Shown: positions 1-8,895, counted from the stretch's first letter. The stretch: DNA of 64,000 nt from Paenibacillus sp. 32352 (GCF_002042965.1 NZ_MZNT01000001.1:496001-560000), one strand, 5' to 3'. The notes: generated by a model from the letters alone, not told the origin. Numbers and translations: made by a program.

Positions 1-48
1 GATGATTCTCGTTTGCTCAATAAGCCGCAAGCCTTCTTCCCTCAGCAT
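1..48 (-). CDS. 5' end of an unidentified minus-strand gene (partial)
   Basis: An open frame on the minus strand runs off the left edge. ATG codons lie at 48 and 54, with AAGGTGG just upstream; its spacing favours the one at 48. Only about 16 residues (MLREEGLRLIEQTRII) are inside the window, so the product cannot be named. It is divergent from the OPT operon, a common place for that operon's regulator, but this is inference from position only. Confidence 0.4.
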   Translation of the reverse strand, partial: MLREEGLRLIEQTRII

Positions 49-54
49 ACCCAT

Positions 55-303
55 CCACCTTATCTATAAGTTATGAATCTATTATGCCATGCTTTGGCGC
101 GGTTGTTAATCTTTGAACCTATCCAAAGCGATACAAACGGTCGTATGCCCTGGCTGCAATTGCCTGTACTGCCAGAATGAGCACAGTACAAGCTGTTCCT
201 GAGAAGGAATGTTCAAACCTGAAAAAGCGAATAATGGGTATGTAAAAAACAGGGGGCCTAGGCCGCAGAGAAGATTCTGCCGCAACCCAAGGGGGATGAT
301 TTC
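55..303. other. divergent intergenic region before the OPT operon
   Basis: About 250 bases between the divergent partial gene and the OPT transporter. It should hold the operon promoter, but I could not pick a convincing -35/-10 pair. The only clear element is the ribosome site AAGGGGG at 291-297, before the ATG at 304. No hairpin or riboswitch was recognised. Confidence 0.5.
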
Positions 304-1902
304 ATGGATAATGAAAAGAACCATCCGAGTATATTCGAGCCGTTTGCGCTAGTTCTAAACATTGTAACCGCGGTGCTGGGAGCTATTATCGGCATGCAAA
401 TCGTGACGACGCTCGGGGTAACGCCCAGTACGGCGATTATCGGCGCGCTGGTCGCTATGCTTATCGCAAGAATACCGGTTCAAATGCTGAAAAAGTATAA
501 ATCGGTGCACCGTCAAAATCTGGTGCAGACCTCCATTTCGTCCGCTACCTTCGGGGCTGCCAACAGCCTGCTGATTCCGATAGGAATCCCCTTTGCTATG
601 GGGGCGCCTAATCTGGTCATACCGATGCTTATCGGGGCGGCGCTGGCTATGTTCGTCGATGCCGCGATTTTGTACAAATTGTTCGACTCGAAGCTGTTCC
701 CGGCATCCAGTACATGGGCTCCCGGAGTAGCGACAGCCGAATCCATTAAAGCAGGCGATACGGGCGGCAAACGTGCAGGCTTGCTTGGGGTAGGAGCCGT
801 TGTCGGGCTAATCGGATCTTATTTCAATATTTCGATGTCCGCGTTCGGTGTCGCATTTATCGGCAACATCTGGGCGCTTACGATGTTCGGTATCGGGTTG
901 ATGATCCGCCAATATTCGGTTCCATGGTTCCATGTCGACGTCAATAAGCTGTATATCGCTCACGGCGTTATGATCGGCGCAGGCATAATCGCTCTCATCC
1001 AGGCGGGGATGCTTATCTTCAGCAATCCGGCCAAAAAAAGGGACGGAAAGCAGGCAGGCGACGAGATCGACGAGAGCAAGCTCACGCGGTCGGTTCCAGA
1101 AGCAAGGAGAGCTCTAAGCTGGGGATTCGTCGCTTATCTGGTCATTGCGCTGCTTATCGCGTTTATCGGCGGGATCGTCTCCGAAATGTCCGCGGGGATG
1201 CTGATCGGCTTCATTGTTTTCGCCGCCTTTGCCGCTTTCGTTCATGAGCTGATCGTAGGTATCGCGGCCATGCATTCCGGCTGGTTCCCGGCCTTTGCCG
1301 TAGCTTTCATAACGCTTCTGTTCGGAATGATGATCGGCTTCCCGCCGATTGCGCTCGCTCTGCTCGCAGGCTTCAGCGCCGCAACAGGACCTGCGTTCGC
1401 CGATATGGGCTACGACCTCAAAACAGGCTATATTCTTCGCGGTAACGGGGAGAACAAGGAATACGAGCTGCAGGGAAGAAAGCAACAGTACATTACGGGG
1501 ATGATCGCCTTCGGCGTCGCGCTGTTGACGGTGCTTGTCACCTACAACAGTTATTTCTCCCAGAACCTGGTCCCTCCGATTGACAAGGTATACGTATCTA
1601 CAATCGAAGCGGGTACATCACCTACGGTGGCGAAGCAGCTGCTGATTTGGGCCATTCCGGGTGCCATCGTCCAATTGCTCGGCGGGCCGACCCGGCAGAT
1701 CGGCGTTCTGTTTGCAACCGGGCTGCTCATAGCGACGCCGAATGCATGCTGGGCCGTGCTGGTTGGTATTGCGCTGCGCCTTATCGTGCTCAAAACCAAA
1801 GGCAAGGTCGCCGAAACCCCGATGAGCATTTTGGCTGCCGGCTTTATCGCCGGGGATGCGCTGTACAGCTTCTTTAACTCGATATTCAAAATGAAAAAGT
1901 GA
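304..1902 (+). CDS. OPT/YSL family oligopeptide transporter
   Basis: A 532-residue integral membrane protein with many hydrophobic segments across its whole length and a short charged loop near residues 240-260. Its overall pattern is that of the OPT/YSL family, proton-driven importers of small peptides or metal chelates. The start at 304 has AAGGGGG seven bases upstream. It is the first gene of a tight operon; the next gene begins nine bases after its stop. The partners (DUF917, DUF1177, AroM-like, M29-like peptidase) suggest that the imported compound is a small peptide or modified amide that is then opened and hydrolysed in the cytoplasm. The family call is firm, the substrate is inferred. 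Confidence 0.85.
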   Translation: MDNEKNHPSIFEPFALVLNIVTAVLGAIIGMQIVTTLGVTPSTAIIGALVAMLIARIPVQMLKKYKSVHRQNLVQTSISSATFGAANSLLIPIGIPFAMGAPNLVIPMLIGAALAMFVDAAILYKLFDSKLFPASSTWAPGVATAESIKAGDTGGKRAGLLGVGAVVGLIGSYFNISMSAFGVAFIGNIWALTMFGIGLMIRQYSVPWFHVDVNKLYIAHGVMIGAGIIALIQAGMLIFSNPAKKRDGKQAGDEIDESKLTRSVPEARRALSWGFVAYLVIALLIAFIGGIVSEMSAGMLIGFIVFAAFAAFVHELIVGIAAMHSGWFPAFAVAFITLLFGMMIGFPPIALALLAGFSAATGPAFADMGYDLKTGYILRGNGENKEYELQGRKQQYITGMIAFGVALLTVLVTYNSYFSQNLVPPIDKVYVSTIEAGTSPTVAKQLLIWAIPGAIVQLLGGPTRQIGVLFATGLLIATPNACWAVLVGIALRLIVLKTKGKVAETPMSILAAGFIAGDALYSFFNSIFKMKK

Positions 1903-1911
1903 GGTACCTCC

Positions 1912-2979
1912 ATGGCAATTATCAAGCTGGATGAACAAATGGTGGAATACGCGGTGTATGGCGGGGCCGTGCTGGGAGGCGGCGGGGGCGGATGGATCGA
2001 TGACGGCCTTCAGATTGGCCGGCTGGCCCTCGAGATCGGACAGCCTAAGCTGTACAGCATAGACGAGTTCCATGATGACGACCTGTTTGTAACGGTGTCG
2101 ATGGTAGGCGCTCCAGCCGCCAAGGACCAGTTCGTGAAGCCGATTCATTACGGCAAGGCTTTGGACATTTTAACGCAAAAAATCGGCAAAACCGTTCATG
2201 CGCTTCATACGAACGAGAATGGTGCGGGTACGACCGTCAACGGCTGGTTTCAGTCCGCCATCACAGGGATTCCGCTTGTCGATTTTGCCTGCAATGGGAG
2301 GGCGCATCCTACAGGCGCCATGGGCTCGATGAATTTGTCCGAGGTAGAAGGCTACCTGTCCCACCAGGCGGGGGTAGGCGGTAAAGAGGATAACTACGTG
2401 GAAATCAGTATTTCCGGGTCGCTTGACAAGGCCGCTTCCTTGATTCGCAAGGCTTCGATCGAAGCCGGGGGGCTGGTGGCAGTGGCGCGCAACCCTGTGA
2501 CACGGGCTTACGCTTTGGCCAACGGTGCCCCGGGAGCTATTACTCAAGCCATCGAGGTCGGAGAGGCTCTTCTTGCTCACAAGGGAGAAGCGGCCATCGA
2601 TTCGGTGGTTGCCAAGCTGGGAGGACAAGTGATCGTGACAGGGACGGTCACTGAATTCCAGCTGGAAACGGCCGGCGGCTTCGATGTCGGAACGGTGCGA
2701 ATTGATAGCTCTCACGAAATGACCTTCTGGAACGAGTACATGACGCTGGAGAAGGACGGCGAGAGATTAGCGACGTTCCCCGATCTCATCATGACATTGG
2801 ATGCCAGGACAGCCAAGCCTATCGTAACGGCTGCCATTCAAAAGGGTCAGCAATTAGCGGTGATAACTGTGCCGAAGAGCAAGCTGCTGCTTAGCACCAC
2901 GATGAGCAACGAGAAGCTGATGAAGCCGGTGGAGGACATTATCCACAAATCGATTCTGCCTTATTTGCATGCCAAATAA
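1912..2979 (+). CDS. DUF917 (S-Me-THD) family protein
   Basis: 355 residues. The glycine-rich stretch near the N terminus (GGAVLGGGGGGWIDDGL, residues 14-30) and the following NENGAGTT and HPTGAMGS segments are characteristic of DUF917, a family related to hydantoinase-associated proteins and S-methyl-thiohydantoin desulfurase domains. It follows the transporter closely and should be co-translated. The exact reaction is unknown. A role in processing a cyclic or N-modified amide brought in by the upstream transporter would fit the operon but is inference. Confidence 0.8.
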   Translation: MAIIKLDEQMVEYAVYGGAVLGGGGGGWIDDGLQIGRLALEIGQPKLYSIDEFHDDDLFVTVSMVGAPAAKDQFVKPIHYGKALDILTQKIGKTVHALHTNENGAGTTVNGWFQSAITGIPLVDFACNGRAHPTGAMGSMNLSEVEGYLSHQAGVGGKEDNYVEISISGSLDKAASLIRKASIEAGGLVAVARNPVTRAYALANGAPGAITQAIEVGEALLAHKGEAAIDSVVAKLGGQVIVTGTVTEFQLETAGGFDVGTVRIDSSHEMTFWNEYMTLEKDGERLATFPDLIMTLDARTAKPIVTAAIQKGQQLAVITVPKSKLLLSTTMSNEKLMKPVEDIIHKSILPYLHAK

Positions 2980-3009
2980 ACTAACAAGACGCAGCGGAGG
3001 GTTCCAAGG

Positions 3010-3945
3010 ATGACATTAAAGCAGACGCTTATTACATTGGATGTATTGGACGATGGAACTGTAAACGGAGAAAGGGTCAAGCAGCTGTTCAAGGATTATC
3101 CGAACGTTTCCGTTCAGGTAACGGTCGTTAAGGGAGAGAAGGGCAGCACGGATTTCATTAAGATGGTTATTCCGGGTACGGAGGGCAAAAGCAAAGGAGG
3201 AAACGCCCCGACCTTCGGCATCGTAGGCCGTCTTGGCGGAATCGGGGCGCGTCCGACGCGCATCGGGCTTGTGTCTGATGCAGACGGCGCGGTGGCTGCT
3301 GTGGCCTCCGCCTTGAAGCTCGCAGAAATGCAAACGCGAGGAGACTCGTTAAAGGGTGATGTGATCGTGACGACTCACATTTGCCCGGACGCTCCGACCA
3401 GACCCCATGAGCCGGTTGATTTCATGGATTCGCCGGTCGATATTTTAACCATGAACCAGCATGAGATCGTTCCAGAGATGGAGGCAATTCTGTCCATAGA
3501 TACGACCAAAGGGAACCGCGTGATTAATCATAAAGGCATCGCGATTTCGCCGACGGTAAAGGAAGGCTATATTTTGCGGATCAGCGACGACTTGCTGCGC
3601 ATTATGGAAATGACAACCGGACAGCTGCCGGTCACCTTTCCGGTCACCACACAGGATATTACTCCGTACGGTAATGATCTATATCATATCAATTCGATCC
3701 TCCAGCCGGCTGTAGCAACGGATGCACCGGTAGTGGGGGTTGCGATTACCGCACAATCCATCGTTCCCGGCTGCGGTACGGGGGCCAGCCATGAGATTGA
3801 CATTGCTACGGCCGTCCGCTTTGCCGTCGAGGTCGCCAAGGAGGTTACCAACGGCACCTGCGAATTTTACAGTAAACAGGAGTTCGCACGAATCCAGCAG
3901 CTGTACGGCTCGATGAAAATTCTTCAAACCTCGGGGAAGGCCTAG
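3010..3945 (+). CDS. DUF1177 family protein
   Basis: 311 residues, recognised as DUF1177 from the segments GIVGRLGGIGARPTRIGLVSDADGA near residues 72-96 and TTHICPDAPTRPHEPVDFMDSP near 118-139. The His, Asp and Cys in the second segment could bind metal. The ribosome site GGAGGG lies just before the ATG. No biochemical function is established for the family that I know of. It is repeatedly found beside DUF917 and OPT transporters, so it is probably an enzyme of the same pathway. Confidence 0.8.
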   Translation: MTLKQTLITLDVLDDGTVNGERVKQLFKDYPNVSVQVTVVKGEKGSTDFIKMVIPGTEGKSKGGNAPTFGIVGRLGGIGARPTRIGLVSDADGAVAAVASALKLAEMQTRGDSLKGDVIVTTHICPDAPTRPHEPVDFMDSPVDILTMNQHEIVPEMEAILSIDTTKGNRVINHKGIAISPTVKEGYILRISDDLLRIMEMTTGQLPVTFPVTTQDITPYGNDLYHINSILQPAVATDAPVVGVAITAQSIVPGCGTGASHEIDIATAVRFAVEVAKEVTNGTCEFYSKQEFARIQQLYGSMKILQTSGKA

Positions 3946-3987
3946 ACGAGGGCATCAGCCCTCCCTTGGCGGGGAAGGAGCATTAGG

Positions 3988-4662
3988 ATGGCAGCCCAAT
4001 TAGGAATGATTACTATCGGCCAGGCTCCCCGGCCCGATGTGGCGCCCATCATGGAGAAATATTTGGAGGGTCGCGCGGAGCTTGTACAGGTCGGTGTACT
4101 GGATGGAATGGATAAGGAAGCTATAGAACAGCAGGTAAGCCCGAGAGAAGGGGATTATGTGCTGACCTCACGACTGAGGAACGGGGATTCCGTCGTCATG
4201 TCCCGTGAGAAGATTCAGCCCATCCTGCAAAAGAAAATTACGGAGCTGGAGCGGAGCGGGATCAGGCAGATCCTGCTTCTGTGCACCGGTGTATTTCCGG
4301 GGCTTCGCACAACGACTTCTTATCTGATCGAACCGGACCATATTCTTCCTCCTGCGTTGAAAGCTATGGCTGGAGGCAGACGATTAGGTGTGATCGTACC
4401 GCTCGAGGAACAGAAGGAGGATCTTAAGCCCAAATATACATCTCTGGGCCTCAATCCGCTCTTTGCCGTCGCTTCACCTTACTTTCATCAACCGGATCAT
4501 TATCGGCAGGCGGCGTTCGAGCTGAAGGACAAAGCGGATCTCATCGTGATGGACTGCATGGGTTATACTGAGGAAGCCCGGGAGCTTGCAGCCCAAGCCT
4601 CCGGATTACCAGTTGTATTGTCCAATGCACTTATGGCAAAATTAGTATCGGAAATGATTTGA
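3988..4662 (+). CDS. AroM family protein
   Basis: 224 residues with the AroM signature: an N-terminal GMITIGQAPRPDV, LLCTGVFPGL in the middle, and a C-terminal DLIVMDCMGYTEEAR. The family resembles the Asp/Glu and hydantoin racemase fold, with two paired Cys regions (C103 and C191 roughly). A GGGGAAGGAG site precedes the start. In this operon a racemase-type step before peptidase action is conceivable, but the family has no proven activity. Confidence 0.75.
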   Translation: MAAQLGMITIGQAPRPDVAPIMEKYLEGRAELVQVGVLDGMDKEAIEQQVSPREGDYVLTSRLRNGDSVVMSREKIQPILQKKITELERSGIRQILLLCTGVFPGLRTTTSYLIEPDHILPPALKAMAGGRRLGVIVPLEEQKEDLKPKYTSLGLNPLFAVASPYFHQPDHYRQAAFELKDKADLIVMDCMGYTEEARELAAQASGLPVVLSNALMAKLVSEMI

Positions 4663-4681
4663 CGATAAAGGAAGACAGACG

Positions 4682-5629
4682 ATGAATCCGAAACTTACAG
4701 AAATTAGCAAGAACGTCCTGAAAAACTGTTTGGGGCTTAAAGAGAACGAAACCTTTTTGGTCGTTGCCGACGAAGTGAAGAAGGAGCTGGCCGAGTCCCT
4801 ATTCGAAGCGGGAAAGCAGCTTGGAGCGGAATCGATGCTTGTTGTTATGAAGGAACGATCCAAGTCGGGGGAAGAGCCGCCTGCGCCCGTTGCGACGGCA
4901 ATGGCTAATTCCAACGTGGTGGTCTGCATCACGAAGCATTCCTTGACCCATACGCAGGCCCGCAAGCAGGCAGCGGCAGCTGGTGCCAGGCTGGCGACTA
5001 TGCCGGGCATTACCGAAGACATGTTCCTGGAGGGGGCAATCTCCGCGGATTATGTGAAGGTGAAGGAGCTGACGGAGAAGGTCACAGATATATTGACCGA
5101 AGGTCAAAAGGTTCGGATTGAGAAGGACGGCTGCATCTTAACCTTCTCGATCGCTGGCAGGAACGGAGTTCCGAGCACCGGCATGTATTTGAACCCGGGG
5201 GAGTCGGGCAATCTGCCATCCGGTGAGGCCTATATTGCGCCGATGGAAGGAACGGCGGAAGGGCAGATTGTTATTGACGGCTCTGTAGCGGGAATAGGCA
5301 AGCTGCAATCCCCGCTTAAGGTCACTCTCGAAAAGGGCCGTATTGTCGATGCGGCAGGCCCGGATGCTGCAAGGCTGCTTCAAATTCTGGGCGACGGGGA
5401 TGGGCGTCAGTTGGGCGAATTCGGTATCGGAACCAACGACAAGGCCCGGATTACCGGCGTCGTGCTTGAGGATGAGAAGGTATACGGAACGATTCACGTT
5501 GCGTTCGGCAGCAACAATACCTTCGGCGGGGTCATTGCCGCAGGAGTACATATTGACGGCGTCGTTACGAAGCCGACGGTATACATCGATGACCGTTCGA
5601 TTATGGAGAACGGACAGTTTCTCAGCTAA
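4682..5629 (+). CDS. M29-like leucyl aminopeptidase
   Basis: 315 residues, similar to the thermophilic metallo-aminopeptidase (M29) family and its NicX-like relatives. Family-type metal-site segments are visible: NLPSGEAYIAPMEG near 178-191, GTNDKA near 242, HVAFG near 264 and HIDGV near 283. The length is shorter than classical M29 enzymes (about 410), so this belongs to the short subfamily. The start follows AAAGGAAG. It is the last gene of the operon and is followed directly by a strong terminator. It probably performs the final hydrolysis of the imported compound. Confidence 0.75.
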   Translation: MNPKLTEISKNVLKNCLGLKENETFLVVADEVKKELAESLFEAGKQLGAESMLVVMKERSKSGEEPPAPVATAMANSNVVVCITKHSLTHTQARKQAAAAGARLATMPGITEDMFLEGAISADYVKVKELTEKVTDILTEGQKVRIEKDGCILTFSIAGRNGVPSTGMYLNPGESGNLPSGEAYIAPMEGTAEGQIVIDGSVAGIGKLQSPLKVTLEKGRIVDAAGPDAARLLQILGDGDGRQLGEFGIGTNDKARITGVVLEDEKVYGTIHVAFGSNNTFGGVIAAGVHIDGVVTKPTVYIDDRSIMENGQFLS

Positions 5630-5636
5630 ACAGGCT

Positions 5637-5674
5637 GGCTGGCGGATGAGTTATGCTCATTCGCCGGCTTTTTT
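5637..5674 (+). terminator. Rho-independent terminator of the OPT operon
   Basis: A 13-base-pair stem (GCTGGCGGATGAG against CTCATTCGCCGGC, with G-T wobbles) and a TTATG loop is followed by six T's, starting eight bases after the aminopeptidase stop. Confidence 0.85.
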
Positions 5675-5683
5675 GCATATAAG

Positions 5684-5735
5684 ACGGGTTCCCCTTCAAA
5701 ATACCTGATTCAGCTTCGAAATCAAGTAGTTTTTC
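5684..5735 (+). repeat. decayed copy of dispersed repeat family A
   Basis: The stretch beginning GGTTCCCC and containing TACCTGATTCAGCTTCGAA matches the consensus seen at 9358, 21474 and 34224 (TACCTGAATCAGCTTCGAA). The GGGG-containing right arm is lost. Like the good copies, it lies immediately after a terminator. Confidence 0.5.
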
Positions 5736-5869
5736 TTATCAGAATCGCCCCATCACGAAGGGTTATTTTTTGCCTGTCCATCTAAGCTCCAAATCTGTAT
5801 TTTCGGGGAATACTGTGATAATGTTGGTATAAACGGTATTTGTATAAGAGAGAAAGGAAGTCGATTTCC

Positions 5870-6934
5870 ATGAGTGAAGGGCTAACAGATAAAATCAAAT
5901 TAACCTCGCTTTCGAGCAAAGGAGGCTGCGGTTGTAAAATCGGTCCGGCGGATCTTCAGCAGGTCATCAAAACGCTGCCTCAAGCCATGCCGAATCCCAA
6001 TTTGCTGGTTGGCCTGGATACGAGCGATGACGCCGGGGTCTATAAGCTGACCGACGAATTGGCGCTTGTTCAAACCGTTGATTTTTTTACACCGATTGTG
6101 GATGATCCGTACTCCTTCGGTCAAATCGCCGCTGCCAATGCGCTCAGCGACGTCTATGCCATGGGAGGAAAGCCTCTGACCGTGCTCAATATTGTGGCAT
6201 TTCCTATCAAAAAGCTGGATAAGCAGGTCTTGGCCGATATTTTGCGCGGGGCGGCGGATAAAGTGCAGGAAGCGGGAGCGACCTTGGTAGGCGGTCATTC
6301 TATTGACGATAATGAGCCGAAATTCGGTCTGGCGGTTACGGGCATTATCCATCCGGATAAAGTGAAGCCGAATGCGGGAGCGAAGGCAGGCGACAAATTA
6401 ATTTTGACCAAGCCTATCGGAGTGGGCATTATGACGACTTCTATCAAAAAGGATGCCTTGAGCGAGGAAGAGGTCAAGCGTGTGACCCAAGTTATGAGCA
6501 CGCTGAACAAAACAGCTGCTGAAGTGATGGAGCCGTTCTCTGTGCATGGATGTACGGATGTAACCGGATTCGGCCTGCTGGGCCACGCTGCGGAGCTGGC
6601 GAAGGGCAGCTCGGTCGGCGTTCGCATCGGCTTCCGCCAGGTTCCGGTTCTGCCGCGTGTCCGCGAGCTTGCTGAAGCCGGGTTTGTTCCAGGCGGCACG
6701 AAGAACAATTACGCACATCTGGAAGGCACTGTAACCTTCCCTTCCTCTATGGATCAGATCGATCAATGGATTTTGTGCGATGCGGTCACTTCCGGCGGCT
6801 TGCTCATCTCCGTGGCGGCCGAAGAGGCTGACAAGCTGCTTCGCAGCTTGGTTCAGGCCGGCGTAGAGGCTGCTTTGATCGGTGAAGTGACGAGCGATCA
6901 TCCGGGGCAGATTCAAGTTGTTGATACGCTGTAG
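5870..6934 (+). CDS. selD: selenide, water dikinase (selenophosphate synthetase)
   Basis: 354 residues. SelD makes selenophosphate, the selenium donor, from selenide and ATP. The active-site loop reads GGCGCKIGP near residues 18-26, so the reactive position is Cys rather than selenocysteine and Lys follows. The nucleotide and metal segments GLDTSDDAGVY, TVDFFTPIVDDPY and GGHSIDDNEPK are intact. The ATG at 5870 has AGAAAGGA ten bases upstream; an in-frame TTG at 5840 has no such site. mnmH follows 76 bases later, and no selA, selB or selC is in the window. The selenophosphate therefore most likely serves tRNA selenouridine synthesis. Confidence 0.95.
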   Translation: MSEGLTDKIKLTSLSSKGGCGCKIGPADLQQVIKTLPQAMPNPNLLVGLDTSDDAGVYKLTDELALVQTVDFFTPIVDDPYSFGQIAAANALSDVYAMGGKPLTVLNIVAFPIKKLDKQVLADILRGAADKVQEAGATLVGGHSIDDNEPKFGLAVTGIIHPDKVKPNAGAKAGDKLILTKPIGVGIMTTSIKKDALSEEEVKRVTQVMSTLNKTAAEVMEPFSVHGCTDVTGFGLLGHAAELAKGSSVGVRIGFRQVPVLPRVRELAEAGFVPGGTKNNYAHLEGTVTFPSSMDQIDQWILCDAVTSGGLLISVAAEEADKLLRSLVQAGVEAALIGEVTSDHPGQIQVVDTL

Positions 6935-7010
6935 CCGAATCGGTCTGCAGCAGGAACCATGAAGGACGGTTGCTTAAGCGAATTCGTTCTTTATATAAGG
7001 AGAGAGGCAA

Positions 7011-8042
7011 TTGTTTCAAGATATCACCGTAGAAGAGCTGCTGGAGCAACAGCAGGACCTGACGCTGATTGATGTTCGATCGCCGGGCGAGTACCGGGAT
7101 TTCACCATTCCCGGGAGCATGAACATTCCGCTTCTCGACGATGCGGAGCGTGCAGAAATCGGCACGATCTACAAGCAGGTCAGCTTTCAGGCAGCCAAAG
7201 ACCGGGGGCTTGAGATTATTTCCGCCAAGCTTCCGAAATTTATTAAGCAATTCGAAGAGATTGATTCCCGCAAGGCCGTCTTCTGCTGGCGCGGAGGCAT
7301 GAGAAGCAGAACAACGGCCACAGTGCTTTCGCTTATGGGCATCCGTGTTTATCGGCTGGCTGGCGGTATCCGCTCTTACCGCCAGTGGGTTGTCAAATCG
7401 CTCGAGCATTTCGAATTGAAGCCGCAAATGATCGTAATCAACGGCTATACAGGAACCGGGAAGACCACGCTGCTGCACAGGCTGGCTGAGCAAGGTATTC
7501 CCGTACTGGATATCGAGGGGCTTGCAGGTCACCGCGGCTCCATCTTCGGACAAATCGGCCTGAAGCCGAATAATCAAAAAACCTTTGAAGCGCTTCTGCT
7601 TCAAGATCTGCTCCGGTATAACGATCGTCCCTTCATAGTGATGGAGGCGGAGAGCAAGCGGATCGGCAAAGCCGTCATGCCCGATTTTCTGGTCCAAGCG
7701 AAGGATAAGGGAATTCAGCTGCATTTGGACATGCCGATGGAAGCCAGGATAAGGCACATTATGGAGGACTACGATCCCGCGGCTCACAAAGAAGAATGCC
7801 TCACGGCATTTGAACGGATACGTCGGCGGCTCCATACTCCGATTGCGGCTGAAATCGAAAGGGCGCTCATCATGAACCAGTATGCCGCGGCGGTCGCGCT
7901 GCTTCTCGAGCATTACTATGATCCGCGTTATGAGCATTCCGGCGAAAAGCATGCGAATGACTTCATTCACCTTCCCGTCGAAAATCCTGAAGACGCAGTT
8001 CAAAAGGTCACTTCGTTTTTGCAGCAGCAAAAATGGAAGTGA
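7011..8042 (+). CDS. mnmH: tRNA 2-selenouridine synthase MnmH (SelU/YbbB)
   Basis: 343 residues, the usual size. The N-terminal rhodanese domain (about 1-130) carries the active Cys in AVFCWRGGMRSRT. The C-terminal P-loop domain begins with NGYTGTGKTTLLHRL near 145. The enzyme replaces sulfur of 2-thiouridine at the tRNA wobble position with selenium through a geranylated intermediate, using selenophosphate from SelD. The start is TTG with AAGGAGAGAGG just upstream. It forms an operon with selD and ends in a strong GGCCCC hairpin terminator. Confidence 0.95.
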   Translation: MFQDITVEELLEQQQDLTLIDVRSPGEYRDFTIPGSMNIPLLDDAERAEIGTIYKQVSFQAAKDRGLEIISAKLPKFIKQFEEIDSRKAVFCWRGGMRSRTTATVLSLMGIRVYRLAGGIRSYRQWVVKSLEHFELKPQMIVINGYTGTGKTTLLHRLAEQGIPVLDIEGLAGHRGSIFGQIGLKPNNQKTFEALLLQDLLRYNDRPFIVMEAESKRIGKAVMPDFLVQAKDKGIQLHLDMPMEARIRHIMEDYDPAAHKEECLTAFERIRRRLHTPIAAEIERALIMNQYAAAVALLLEHYYDPRYEHSGEKHANDFIHLPVENPEDAVQKVTSFLQQQKWK

Positions 8043-8048
8043 TGAGGT

Positions 8049-8071
8049 AAGGCCCCTTCGGGGGCCTTTTT
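8049..8071 (+). terminator. terminator after mnmH, left copy of a duplicated hairpin
   Basis: AAGGCCCC-TTC-GGGGGCCTT followed by a T-run. An almost identical hairpin lies at 8275-8302 on the far side of the repeat element. Confidence 0.9.
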
Positions 8072-8072
8072 A

Positions 8073-8273
8073 GTTGTTGAGAAACCTGGAGAGCTTGAAC
8101 TATTGCCAATATACTCCGGTGGGGTATGCCCCTCCAGCCGCTATTGAAACCCGTGAAATGTTATTATATTTAGCGGTATTTTCACGGGTTTCAAAGGCGG
8201 ACGTAAACTCCTCCGAGGCATACCCCACCTCCATATGTAGCATAGTTCAGGCATAACAGGGTTTCTCAACAAC
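8073..8273. repeat. palindromic element B, copy 1 (MITE-like)
   Basis: A 201-base element with perfect 14-base terminal inverted repeats (GTTGTTGAGAAACC and GGTTTCTCAACAAC). Inside it has two nested arms: GGTGGGGTATGCC/GGCATACCCCACC and TTGAAACCCGTGAAA/TTTCACGGGTTTCAA. A second copy in opposite orientation lies at 33651-33845, roughly 87% identical by eye over about 170 bases. There is no coding capacity beyond a meaningless 60-codon frame. The element is flanked on both sides by the local terminator hairpin. Confidence 0.85.
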
Positions 8274-8274
8274 C

Positions 8275-8302
8275 CCTAAGGCCCCTTTGGGGGCCTTATT
8301 TT
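8275..8302 (+). terminator. right copy of the mnmH terminator hairpin
   Basis: TAAGGCCCCTTTGGGGGCCTTATTTT, differing in only a few bases from the hairpin at 8049-8071. Together with the left copy it brackets repeat element B. Confidence 0.8.
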
Positions 8303-8419
8303 GGTATGGGTAGAAAAAATTTTTCCATTTTCAGTGTCAAAACAGGCGCCTGCTACTTATAATGTACTATTCCATAGGCATTCGTCTAGGAAAGTTGCCA
8401 GTGGGGGAGGTGGCGGTAC

Positions 8420-8872
8420 GTGATTTGGCAAATCAGCGTAAGCCTGGCGTCCTTGGCTTTCATCGTCTTGGCAGGGTATCTTCTCTTTATGCTGAGAGAA
8501 TCCCGCAAGGCCATGGCCCAGGCTCAGGAGACATTAAGCGCCATTCAAGTGCAGCTGAAGCTGACTACCGAAGAATCGGTCCGTACGATTCGTCTTTCCA
8601 GACAATTGCTGGAGGACGTACAGGGAAGATTAAAGGCAACGGATGGGTTTGTAGCCGCAATGGAGCAGACGGGGGAAGCTGCCAGTACGCTATCCCATTC
8701 GGTGAAGCTGGTCTCCCGCACATTGTCCGATACGGTTCTGGAGGCTCGGGAATCGCTACATAGCCGACAGGATACAGTTAAGGACCTGATAGAGCTGACG
8801 ACAACGGGAATCCAGCTATGGCAAAGATGGCAGGCCCAGAAGGCCTCCCCCAAGGGCAAGACTGGCGAATGA
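8420..8872 (+). CDS. YtxG-like DUF948 protein
   Basis: 150 residues: one N-terminal membrane segment (about 5-27, WQISVSLASLAFIVLAGYLL) and then a long helical, Gln/Ser/Thr-rich tail predicted as coiled coil. This is the DUF948 pattern of Bacillus YtxG, a general stress protein of unknown mechanism. It starts at GTG with GGGGGAGGTGG upstream. The YtxH-like gene follows immediately, giving the usual ytxGH pair. Confidence 0.85.
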   Translation: MIWQISVSLASLAFIVLAGYLLFMLRESRKAMAQAQETLSAIQVQLKLTTEESVRTIRLSRQLLEDVQGRLKATDGFVAAMEQTGEAASTLSHSVKLVSRTLSDTVLEARESLHSRQDTVKDLIELTTTGIQLWQRWQAQKASPKGKTGE

Positions 8873-8895
8873 TCAAGACGAAGGAGATGAACAGC

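Noticed and set aside
6804-8030. 408-codon minus-strand frame opposite selD/mnmH
   Set aside because: Complementary-strand shadow of two well-recognised genes; no start signal.
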